Origin: CAZUCU01 sp964618845
GTDB lineage: Bacteria > Patescibacteriota > Minisyncoccia > Phycocordibacterales > JAACPR01
Direction: 5' to 3'
Length of the DNA: 19,543 bases
Assembly (NCBI GenBank): GCA_964618845.1
Contig: CAZUCU010000011.1
Coordinates: 1-19,543, forward strand
Shown here: positions 7,787 through 13,574 of the stretch, in pieces
Layout of the letters: each line of letters opens with the position of its first letter
How positions within the stretch are numbered: position 1 is the first letter of the stretch
Notes under the pieces: model-generated
Told to the model about the DNA's origin: nothing
Databases searched by the model: none
Seen by the model: only the letters and a program-made list of their open reading frames with translations
Made by a program: the position numbers and the translations under genes

Positions 7787-9191
7787 AAAAATAAGACAAT
7801 CTATTTCTATTTTCTTTGCGATTTTTGTTGGTTTTGTTTTTGCTTATTCTATTAGATTAACTTTTCAATATTTTGGTTTTCAATTTGAAAATTACAATTC
7901 AACTAAAAACGTAAAAGCCGAATATTCAGAAAATATTGAAAATTTTAAAAAGGAAGAAGGCTTTATTATACCCAAAAGAGAAGTAAAAAAAGAAAATAAT
8001 TTTTCTGAGACTTATCAATCTAAATCCCTTAACTTTATCTCTTATGACATACCGAATGTGGGTAAGGTAATAATTGTCGATTTAGAAAATATGTTTATAG
8101 AAACACTTTTGGATGGTACAAAACAAAAAGAATATAAAATTCTTGCTGTTGGTAGAGATTCATCTGCTGGTGAAACCACTCCAGGTTATTATGAGGTTTT
8201 GAGTAAGGAAAAAAATCATTTTTCATCTATCACAAAAGTCTGGATGCCATATTCTATGCAATTTTTTGGTAACCAATTTATTCACGGAAGGCCTTATTAT
8301 TCAAATGGAACGAAACTTTCAAGCGAATATTCTGGTGGCTGTATTCAACTTTCGGATCAAGATATTGTTAGTCTTTACTCGTTTGCTGATATAAAAACCC
8401 CAGTTATTATAAAGGGAAAAATTGATGAGAAAAATTATTTTAATTATAAATCTTCTAATTTTTTGGATGATTCAAAAATAAGCGCAGATGCATATTTAAT
8501 TGCAGATTTAGAAACAGGAGAAGTTATCGATTCAAAAAATTCAGAAAAACAATATCCTATTGCCTCAATTACTAAATTAATGACGGCCCTAATCTACTTG
8601 GAGACAATAAATCAGTATGCTTATATAACTATTCCTCAAGTGGCAGTAGATACATTTGGAGAAGCGGGTGATTTAATTGCTGGCGAGATATTGCAGATCG
8701 GTGAACTTATTTACCCACTTCTTCTTGAGTCTAGTAATGATACTGCGGAAGCCATAGCATTGTATCGAGGAAGAAATCTATTTATATCTGATATGAATAA
8801 AAAGGCGCAGTCAATTGGTTTAAAAAATACATTTTTTGAAGATCCAAGTGGTATTTCTTCTAATAATGTTTCAAATGCAGAAGATTTATTTGTACTTATA
8901 AAATATATCTATAATTATAAAGATTATATTTTTAATATTTCAAACAAAAAAAATCATTCGTATAGTAATCATACTTGGGAATCAAATTCTGATTTTATAG
9001 ACGATGCGGATTATCTCGGTGGAAAAAGTGGTTATACAACAATTGCCAAAAATACTCTGATTTCAGTTTTTGATGTTGTCTTTGAAGGGAAAAAGAGAAA
9101 AATTGTTTTTATATTACTTAAATCAGAAAGTCCTGTACAAGATATCAAAACAATGAAGGATTTCTTGAAAAACAATGTTGTCTATGAATAA
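7779..9191 (+). CDS. Fusion of L,D-transpeptidase (YkuD) and D,D-carboxypeptidase (S11)
   Basis: A 470-residue anchored envelope protein with one N-terminal membrane span (about 8-28) and a linker. The first catalytic domain (about 85-210) is YkuD-like, with FIHGRPYY (His169) and SGGCIQLSD (Cys188), the usual SHGCIRL in a slightly altered form. The second (about 230-470) is a complete S11 carboxypeptidase with SITK (Ser263-Lys266), SSN (318-320) and KSG (416-418). The D,D-carboxypeptidase step turns pentapeptides into tetrapeptides, which are the donor for L,D-transpeptidases making 3-3 cross-links, so one chain carries both steps. It is the last gene of the serS run, after a paralogue lacking the YkuD domain. 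The fusion is one continuous frame without a weak joint. Confidence 0.92.
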   Translation: MSKKIRQSISIFFAIFVGFVFAYSIRLTFQYFGFQFENYNSTKNVKAEYSENIENFKKEEGFIIPKREVKKENNFSETYQSKSLNFISYDIPNVGKVIIVDLENMFIETLLDGTKQKEYKILAVGRDSSAGETTPGYYEVLSKEKNHFSSITKVWMPYSMQFFGNQFIHGRPYYSNGTKLSSEYSGGCIQLSDQDIVSLYSFADIKTPVIIKGKIDEKNYFNYKSSNFLDDSKISADAYLIADLETGEVIDSKNSEKQYPIASITKLMTALIYLETINQYAYITIPQVAVDTFGEAGDLIAGEILQIGELIYPLLLESSNDTAEAIALYRGRNLFISDMNKKAQSIGLKNTFFEDPSGISSNNVSNAEDLFVLIKYIYNYKDYIFNISNKKNHSYSNHTWESNSDFIDDADYLGGKSGYTTIAKNTLISVFDVVFEGKKRKIVFILLKSESPVQDIKTMKDFLKNNVVYE

Positions 9192-9225
9192 AAAATCTCC
9201 ATTTTATTTTATGGATTTTGTGATT
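9192..9225 (+). terminator. Weak AT-rich hairpin after the envelope operon
   Basis: AAAATC-CCAT (with a bulged T) pairs with ATGG-ATTTT around a TTTATTTT loop, then TTTTGTGATTTT. The stem is AT-rich and of low stability, but it sits directly after the stop at 9189-9191 and before the dus promoter. Confidence 0.3.
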
Positions 9226-9253
9226 TTAAATATTATGAAAAATATTTTTATTG

Positions 9254-9262
9254 TGGTATTTT
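9254..9262 (+). promoter_or_regulatory. Extended -10 box of dus (leaderless type), decides the start codon
   Basis: TGG-TATTTT ends 6 nt before the ATG at 9269. The in-frame TTG at 9251 lies on this box, so the longer reading is unlikely and ATG 9269 is preferred. Confidence 0.4.
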
Positions 9263-9268
9263 TATCAA

Positions 9269-10393
9269 ATGTTTAATTTTAAAAAGAAAAAAATTTCTGG
9301 ATTTTGGGGTAAATTACCAAAGCCGTTTTTTGTGTTAGCTCCAATGGCCAATGTTACCGATGTTGCTTTTCGTCAAATTCTTGCCAAATATGGAAAGCCG
9401 GATGTTATGTGGAGCGAATTTGTTTCGGCTGATGGACTTGTGCGAGCACCAAAGGCTTTGAAATCCGAAGCACGAAATGGTAAAGAAATCCGAAATCCGA
9501 AGCACGAAATTCGAAACAAATTCGAAACTCAAAATTTGAAACATAAATTTTCCCCACAAGAAATTATGTGGCGGGATTTAATGTATTTTGAAAACGAAAG
9601 ACCAATTGTTGCGCAACTTTTTTCTAGCAAACCAAAAATGATGGAAGAGGCTACTTATCAAATAACAAAAGCAGGATTTGATGGAATCGATATTAATATG
9701 GGGTGTCCTGATAGAACAATTCAAAAGCAAGAATCGGGTGCGAAACTTATAAAAAATCCAAAAAAAGCAATTCAATTAATAAAATCTGCAAAAAAGGGAA
9801 TAAAAAAGGCTTGTGCAGAAATGCAAAAAGAAATTATTCCACTTAGTGTAAAAACCAGATTGGGTTACAACAAAGACAACATGGAAGAATGGTTGACCAC
9901 TCTTTTGAAACAAAATTTGGCAGTTATTACTTTACATTCAAGAACCAAAAAGGAAATGTCCAAAGTACCAGCACACTGGAAGAGGGTTGCTGATGCTGTA
10001 AAATTGAGAGACAAATTGAAATCAAAAACTTTAATTATTGGAAATGGAGATGTGAAAGATTTGGAGGACGCAAAACAAAAAGCAAAAAAAACAGGATGCG
10101 ATGGTGTAATGATTGGTAGGGCAGTATTTGGAAATCCTTGGTTTTTTAATAAAGTTTTTGAAGGAGGTAAAAAAATAAATTTAAAAAATAAATTAGATGT
10201 TTTGCTTGAACATACAAAATTATTTGAAAAATATCTTTCGCATAAAAATTTTAATTTAATGGAAAAACATTTTAAGGCCTATGTAAGTGGTTTTAAGGGA
10301 GCAAAGGAATTAAGAGGAGAATTAATGAAAACAAAAAATTCTTTTGAGGTTGCAAGAATAATAAAATTCTGGATTGTGAAAAATTTGACATAA
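9269..10393 (+). CDS. tRNA-dihydrouridine synthase
   Basis: A 374-residue FMN-dependent Dus protein that reduces uridine to dihydrouridine in the tRNA D-loop using NADPH. Visible landmarks are VLAPMANVTDVAFRQ (FMN-binding start of the TIM barrel), ERPIVAQLF, the catalytic Cys in NMGCPDRTIQKQESGAKL, VKTRLG, LHSRT, IGNGDV and GVMIGRAVFGNPWFF. The TIM barrel is followed by the helical tRNA-binding domain (about 285-374). ATG 9269 is used rather than the in-frame TTG at 9251, which lies in the promoter. Between residues about 58 and 100 it carries a basic insertion rich in EIRNPKHEIRNK-like repeats (9460-9545), absent from ordinary Dus proteins and translated from a dispersed DNA repeat. The gene is monocistronic. 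Its last bases contain the TTGACA of the next promoter. Confidence 0.92.
   Translation: MFNFKKKKISGFWGKLPKPFFVLAPMANVTDVAFRQILAKYGKPDVMWSEFVSADGLVRAPKALKSEARNGKEIRNPKHEIRNKFETQNLKHKFSPQEIMWRDLMYFENERPIVAQLFSSKPKMMEEATYQITKAGFDGIDINMGCPDRTIQKQESGAKLIKNPKKAIQLIKSAKKGIKKACAEMQKEIIPLSVKTRLGYNKDNMEEWLTTLLKQNLAVITLHSRTKKEMSKVPAHWKRVADAVKLRDKLKSKTLIIGNGDVKDLEDAKQKAKKTGCDGVMIGRAVFGNPWFFNKVFEGGKKINLKNKLDVLLEHTKLFEKYLSHKNFNLMEKHFKAYVSGFKGAKELRGELMKTKNSFEVARIIKFWIVKNLT
9460..9545 (+). repeat. Dispersed repeat inserted in frame within dus
   Basis: Iterations of AAATCCGAAGCACGAAAT and AATTCGAAACAAATTCGAAA. The same vocabulary makes up both arms of the inverted repeat at 13339-13487. The 86-bp stretch stays in frame and adds about 28 residues, including KEIRNPKHEIRNKFETQN, to the Dus protein between ADGLV and the ERPIVAQ strand. 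Confidence 0.75.
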
Positions 10394-10412
10394 GTTTTAA
10401 AAGTGATATAGT
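10385..10412 (+). promoter_or_regulatory. Strong promoter for small RNA unit 1
   Basis: A perfect TTGACA (10385-10390) and TATAGT (10407-10412) are 16 bp apart, with TGA just before the latter. The -35 overlaps the last codons of dus. The predicted start is near 10417-10419, directly at a hairpin. Confidence 0.65.
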
Positions 10413-10416
10413 GAAG

Positions 10417-10500
10417 TTACGGCTTGTGAGGGCCGTAAGCACAGCGCCCCCCTGTTTGAAACATATGAGTGTATGTGGAAAACAGGGGGGTTTTATTTTT
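10417..10500 (+). ncRNA. Putative small RNA 1, two hairpins, intrinsic terminator
   Basis: An untranslated unit of about 84 nt between a consensus promoter and a strong terminator. The 5' hairpin is TTACGGC (10417-10423) pairing with GCCGTAA (10432-10438) around an 8-nt loop. A short linker leads to the terminator hairpin (10447-10490). No start codon with a credible frame is present. It could simply be the dus terminator with an upstream hairpin, but the perfect TTGACA-16-TATAGT argues for its own transcript. The family is not recognised. Confidence 0.5.
10447..10500 (+). terminator. Intrinsic terminator of small RNA 1 and dus
   Basis: CCCCCCTGTTT (10447-10457) pairs with AAACAGGGGGG (10480-10490). 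An inner ACATA/TATGT pair (10461-10465, 10472-10476) extends the stem. TTTTATTTTT follows. Confidence 0.85.
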
Positions 10501-10509
10501 AGAAAAATC

Positions 10510-10518
10510 TGATAAAAT
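10510..10518 (+). promoter_or_regulatory. Extended -10 of small RNA unit 2
   Basis: TGA-TAAAAT, with a predicted start near 10525. The -35 region falls in the T-tract of the preceding terminator and is weak. Confidence 0.4.
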
Positions 10519-10524
10519 ACCATG

Positions 10525-10588
10525 GTCTATCGCAAATGGTCTCTTGTTTGAGGCCAGCCCCCCTTCGAGTGAAGGGGGGCATTTTTTG
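10525..10588 (+). ncRNA. Putative small RNA 2
   Basis: An unannotated unit of about 64 nt: hairpin GGTCTC (10538-10543) pairing with GAGGCC (10550-10555, one G-U pair) around TTGTTT, followed directly by a perfect terminator. No credible coding frame is present. The promoter is weaker than in units 1 and 3, so this may be only a second, back-up terminator. Confidence 0.4.
10557..10588 (+). terminator. Intrinsic terminator of small RNA 2
   Basis: GCCCCCCTTC (10557-10566) pairs perfectly with GAAGGGGGGC (10571-10580) around GAGT, then ATTTTTTG. Confidence 0.85.
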
Positions 10589-10621
10589 TGGATAACTTTT
10601 ATATTTCCCCCAGAAAAAGAT

Positions 10622-10627
10622 TATAAT
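10622..10627 (+). promoter_or_regulatory. -10 box of small RNA 3
   Basis: A perfect TATAAT. The expected start at about 10634 coincides with the first paired base of the long hairpin. The -35 (TTTATA-like, near 10598-10604) is weak. Confidence 0.6.
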
Positions 10628-10633
10628 TAATAG

Positions 10634-10752
10634 CTGTAGTCTGGCGTGTGTTGTTTCGACAAAAAGGGGGGAGAGATAGCGAAACAGCCACGCCAGACTA
10701 TAGAACATTTTGTTCGTTTATGTTGCCAGTCACAAATGTGACTGGTTTTTTA
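10634..10752 (+). ncRNA. Putative structured small RNA 3 upstream of dnaX
   Basis: About 119 nt. A 15-bp stem (10634-10648 with 10689-10703, one G-U pair), containing TAGTCTGGCGTG against CACGCCAGACTA, continues past one bulged T into nine further pairs ending GTTTCG (10653-10658) with CGAAAC (10680-10685). The apical loop of 21 nt (10659-10679) is almost all purine with six consecutive G (10666-10671). A single-stranded linker with TTTTGTTCGTTTATG leads to a perfect terminator. A consensus TATAAT sits 7 nt before the first paired base. The long stem with a purine loop could fit an antisense or protein-binding RNA. It lies where some Firmicutes carry the SRP RNA (before dnaX), but the SRP apical motif (GGAAGNAGC type) is not present, and it is too short and unbroken for 6S RNA. 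The family is not recognised. Confidence 0.7.
10726..10752 (+). terminator. Intrinsic terminator of small RNA 3
   Basis: CCAGTCAC (10726-10733) pairs with GTGACTGG (10738-10745) around AAAT, followed by TTTTTTAATTTT. Confidence 0.9.
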
Positions 10753-10786
10753 ATTTTAAAATAATAAATGTGTTTTTTTATTATTT

Positions 10787-10795
10787 TGGTATACT
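10787..10795 (+). promoter_or_regulatory. Extended -10 of dnaX (leaderless type)
   Basis: TGG-TATACT ends 6 nt before the dnaX ATG at 10802, which places the predicted transcription start on the A of ATG. It lies just after the terminator of small RNA 3, so dnaX needs its own promoter. Confidence 0.55.
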
Positions 10796-10801
10796 TCTTT
10801 T

Positions 10802-11836
10802 ATGTCTGATTTTAAAGTTTTGTATGCAAAGTATCGACCACAAAATTTCAAAGAAGTCTTGGGGCAAGATCATATTACAAAAGTTTTAGAAGAATCTATC
10901 AAATTAGGAAACATTTCTCATGCTTATCTTTTTTGTGGTTCTCGTGGTACAGGTAAAACTTCTGTTGCAAGGATTTTGGCTCGTGAAATTGGAACATCGA
11001 GTGATGATTTATACGAAATAGATGCGGCTTCCAATAATAGTGTTGAACAAATAAGAGAGTTAAACGAAGCTGTTTCTATAATGCCTTTTTCTTCCAAATA
11101 TAAATTTTATATTTTGGATGAAGTCCATATGCTTTCAAAAAGTGCTTTTAATGCACTTCTAAAAACTCTGGAAGAACCACCGAAACATGTAATTTTTGTT
11201 CTTGCGACAACTGAACCTCATAAAATTCCTGATACTGTAATTTCTCGATGTGAACTTTATACTTTCAAAAAACCGTCACAAAAAATTTTGAAAGATATGA
11301 TTATAAAAACCGCTAAAGCAGAAGGGTTTACTTTGGATCAATCTTCTGCTGATCTGATTTCTCTTTTGGGCGATGGAAGTTTTCGTGATACCCATGGAAT
11401 TTTGCAAAAAGTTATAAATTCAAGTCCTGATAAAAAAATTTCTATTGAAGAAATAGAAAAAGTAACGGGTGCACCAAAAGGAGAATTAGTTAATGATTTT
11501 ATAGGGGCACTTTCGGCACGAAGTGCCGAAAGTGCCCTTCAATCGATTTCTAAGGTGATTGATCAAAATTTAGATGTAAAAATTTTTCTTTCTCTTATTC
11601 TAACGAAAATAAGAGCTATTTTATTAATCAGATATTCCAATAATATGTTAACTAAATTTGAGGAATCTATGACAAGTAGTGATATTGAAAAAATTAAAAA
11701 ATGGTCAGAAGATAAGACCATAACTTCCAAAATCTTAGAAAAATTACTCGATGCTTATATAAATACTGGAAATACATATCTTCCACAAATTCCCCTTGAA
11801 TTAGCAATTTTTGATATAATTAATGTAAATGAGTAA
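10802..11836 (+). CDS. dnaX: DNA polymerase III subunit gamma/tau (short form, no zinc cluster)
   Basis: A 344-residue clamp-loader ATPase of the replisome. YRPQNFKEVLGQD opens it; Walker A is GSRGTGKT (46-53), Walker B is LDEVHML with DEVH (106-109), sensor 1 is ATTEPHK, and the SRC arginine-finger motif is ISRCELYTF (147-155). The four-cysteine zinc module normally found after the Walker A helix is absent: LAREIGTSSDDLYEIDAASNN runs straight on, some 20-25 residues shorter than usual. The protein ends after the collar domain with no tau extension, so it is gamma-like by length. Codons 235-246 are formed by a perfect 15-bp inverted repeat (11505-11537). It overlaps the next gene by 8 nt (ATGAGTAA). 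Confidence 0.95.
   Translation: MSDFKVLYAKYRPQNFKEVLGQDHITKVLEESIKLGNISHAYLFCGSRGTGKTSVARILAREIGTSSDDLYEIDAASNNSVEQIRELNEAVSIMPFSSKYKFYILDEVHMLSKSAFNALLKTLEEPPKHVIFVLATTEPHKIPDTVISRCELYTFKKPSQKILKDMIIKTAKAEGFTLDQSSADLISLLGDGSFRDTHGILQKVINSSPDKKISIEEIEKVTGAPKGELVNDFIGALSARSAESALQSISKVIDQNLDVKIFLSLILTKIRAILLIRYSNNMLTKFEESMTSSDIEKIKKWSEDKTITSKILEKLLDAYINTGNTYLPQIPLELAIFDIINVNE
11505..11537 (+). repeat. Perfect coding palindrome in dnaX
   Basis: The left arm GGGCACTTTCGGCAC (11505-11519), loop GAA and exact complement (11523-11537) form a 15-bp stem with a 3-nt loop. It is far more GC-rich than its AT-rich surroundings and encodes most of GALSARSAESAL (residues 235-246) in the collar domain without a frame change. 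It resembles a selfish palindromic element kept in frame. Confidence 0.85.
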
Positions 11837-12467
11837 CCCGATTTTTTGGATATTTTTTATGGCGATTCTTTTTTGGTCTCTTTATCATAAGTGGGACGAA
11901 AAAAGAAAAAATTTTGTTAAATATCCAATTTTAACCTCTCTGTATTTTTTTGTTGCTTCAATAATTTTGGTTGTTTTTTATCCTCCAGTTTTAGATTACT
12001 TAAAATTTGATTTTGTTGGTTTTTCTTTTGTTTTTTCTGTTTTTGTTTTAAATTTCTTTTTATATAAATTCTTAAAAGAAATGTTCAGGGGTCCTCGAGA
12101 CAGCAAGCTTTCTTTTTTTGAATATTACAAGATTTTAGATGATGATTATGTTATACCAAAATTTACAGAGATAATTTTTCAGCAGGTATTTTTTGTATCG
12201 GTCTTTTTGATCGCTTTTTCAAATTTTTCTGAAATTGTTACTGTTATTTTTGCCTTATCTGCTTTTGTTTTGGCTCATCTTAATTTATTTTTATTTCGAA
12301 AAAAATCTGAAGCATTATTCTATTTGATATTTTCTGTTATGGGGGCTCCGTTATTTCTTTTTTTCGTTGTAGCAACTGGATCAATATGGGTTTCTGTTAG
12401 CCTTCACCTTCTTTTTTATATTTTTCTTTCTTCTTTTGCGTGGATTTTTAGTAGAGTTAAATATTGA
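11829..12467 (+). CDS. Multi-pass membrane protein, CPBP/Abi-like
   Basis: A 212-residue hydrophobic protein with about six membrane segments. Features recalling the CPBP intramembrane protease family are TEIIFQQVFF (about 115-124) in the place of the EExxxR motif, FVLAH (FxxxH) near 142-146, and a late LHLLFYIF in the place of the third His motif. The second Glu and the Arg of the first motif are replaced, so catalytic activity is doubtful. CPBP proteins process prenylated or other membrane substrates and can act in bacteriocin self-immunity. The start overlaps the dnaX stop by 8 nt, implying coupled translation. The assignment rests on short motifs; it may be another polytopic membrane family. 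Confidence 0.5.
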   Translation: MSNPIFWIFFMAILFWSLYHKWDEKRKNFVKYPILTSLYFFVASIILVVFYPPVLDYLKFDFVGFSFVFSVFVLNFFLYKFLKEMFRGPRDSKLSFFEYYKILDDDYVIPKFTEIIFQQVFFVSVFLIAFSNFSEIVTVIFALSAFVLAHLNLFLFRKKSEALFYLIFSVMGAPLFLFFVVATGSIWVSVSLHLLFYIFLSSFAWIFSRVKY

Positions 12468-13278
12468 AGACATTTTCTTTTTTAATATTTTTGTTAATTT
12501 TTTTAACTTAGATTTTTTTAACTTAGATTTTAGTGTAGATCTTATGATTGATACTGAGGGTAAAATTATAAACACTATTGGTGGAGAAATAAAAATTCCT
12601 TCAGACTTAGATGTAAAAAATATAACATACGGCAATAGCATTATTGCTTTTTGGGTAGACAGACCTATATTAGAAAACGGAAAAATTATTTTTTCAGGTA
12701 TTATTCCGGGTGGTTTTAAAGGTAAATTAAGATCCGGTGGTTTATCTCCGGGTAAAATTCTTACTTTAAATTTGAACTCCAGAAATGAAGAAAAAAAAAT
12801 AGTAGAATTGGAAAATACAGAAATTTATTTGGATGATGGGGAAGGGACATTAGATAGTAAAATTAATTCTGGAAATTTTGTTTATATTTTCAATCCTGGT
12901 TTAATTGAACAAATGCCAGAATTTGTGGATAAAATCCCTCCAGAAGAGTTTCAAATTGAATTAATTGAACAAGATAAAGAAAAATTCTTGATATTTAATA
13001 CCCAAGACAAAGAATCCGGAATTAAATATTATGAAATAAAAATTGGTTTGGATCATTGGAAAAAAGTTAACAGTCCCTATAAAATTAGGGATTTTGAGCT
13101 AAAACAAGATATTCAAATAAAGGCGATTGATGGTTTTGGTAATGTCACAATGTCACATTTCAAAAAACCTAATCAAAAAGAAATTCCGATATACAAATTT
13201 CTACTTATATTATTAATTATTATAATTTTAATACTTTTGTTTTTAAAAAAGAAAAAAAAGAAAAAATTCAGTGATTAA
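12436..13278 (+). CDS. Cohesin-like surface protein with C-terminal membrane anchor
   Basis: Up to 280 residues if TTG at 12436 is used, overlapping the previous gene by 32 nt. The domain FSVDLMIDTEGKIINTIGGE (about 34-53) through DDGEGTLD (about 134-141) fits the cohesin-like beta-sandwich common in Parcubacterial surface proteins. A second beta-rich module follows with DKESGIKYYEI and IKAIDGFGN. A C-terminal hydrophobic span (about 252-270) and KKKKKKK end the protein, so it is anchored with the bulk outside. The N-terminus is odd. No ordinary signal peptide is present, the first strands of the sandwich seem missing, and the start region holds a perfect 15-bp tandem duplication (12498-12527, NLDFF). 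The start is uncertain: TTG 12436 or a later non-ATG codon. It could be a 5'-truncated gene. Confidence 0.65.
   Translation: MRGFLVELNIEDIFFFNIFVNFFNLDFFNLDFSVDLMIDTEGKIINTIGGEIKIPSDLDVKNITYGNSIIAFWVDRPILENGKIIFSGIIPGGFKGKLRSGGLSPGKILTLNLNSRNEEKKIVELENTEIYLDDGEGTLDSKINSGNFVYIFNPGLIEQMPEFVDKIPPEEFQIELIEQDKEKFLIFNTQDKESGIKYYEIKIGLDHWKKVNSPYKIRDFELKQDIQIKAIDGFGNVTMSHFKKPNQKEIPIYKFLLILLIIIILILLFLKKKKKKKFSD
12498..12527 (+). repeat. Perfect 15-bp tandem duplication at the 5' end of the cohesin-like gene
   Basis: TTTTTTTAACTTAGA occurs twice in a row (12498-12512, 12513-12527), encoding NLDFFNLDF. It is in frame and is probably a slippage product. Confidence 0.8.
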
Positions 13279-13338
13279 TATAAAATTATATCAATCATTG
13301 AAAAAAGTAGAAAATTTGGTATAAATATAACCACTTGG

Positions 13339-13487
13339 GTTGAAAATCCGAAACCCGAATATCGAAATCCGAAACAAATTTGAAATTAGGAATAACAAAT
13401 CCCAAATAAAGATAAGTTTAGAATTTGAGATTTCGTGCTTAGAATTTGTTTTAAATTTCGTGCTTCGTATTTCGTTTTTTCTCCTAA
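13339..13487. repeat. Intergenic inverted-repeat element of the GAAATCCGAA family
   Basis: The left arm (13339-13390) reads ATCCGAAACCCGAATATCG, AAATCCGAAACAAATTTG and so on. The right arm (13425-13487), reverse-complemented, reads CGAAATACGAAGCACGAAAT followed by AAACAAATTC, so the two arms form an imperfect long hairpin around an AT-rich centre. The vocabulary is that of the in-frame insertion in dus (9460-9545). Open frames across it are translations of the repeat (EIRNKFEIRN-type) and are not genes. It lies 4 bp before the tRNA gene. Confidence 0.8.
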
Positions 13488-13490
13488 TAT

Positions 13491-13561
13491 TGCCCGGTCG
13501 TCTAATGGTAGGACACATGGTTTTGGTCCATGGTATCGAGGTTCGAGTCCTTGCCGGGCAG
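13491..13561 (+). tRNA. tRNA-Gln (anticodon TTG)
   Basis: A complete cloverleaf: acceptor TGCCCGG with CCGGGCA, a D arm with TAATGGTA, anticodon stem CATGG/CCATG with loop TTTTGGT (anticodon TTG, reading CAA), and T arm CGAGG-TTCGAGT-CCTTG. The discriminator is G. CCA is not encoded, since CAG follows. It is located at the boundary between core genes and the accessory region. Confidence 0.95.
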
Positions 13562-13574
13562 CAGAGTTTAACAA

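Noticed and set aside
9251..9268. TTG at 9251 as the start of dus
   Set aside because: It overlaps the extended -10 box; the ATG at 9269 has the 6-nt spacing seen at other genes and family-like length.
10634..10752. SRP RNA or 6S RNA identity for the unit before dnaX
   Set aside because: The SRP apical sequence is absent. 6S RNA needs a longer molecule with a large central bubble, whereas this is an almost unbroken stem.
11430..11441. A-run in dnaX as a programmed frameshift site
   Set aside because: The run of seven A lies in the middle of the ATPase and collar region; no stimulatory hairpin or upstream Shine-Dalgarno-like element follows the known dnaX arrangement, and a shift here would ruin the collar domain.
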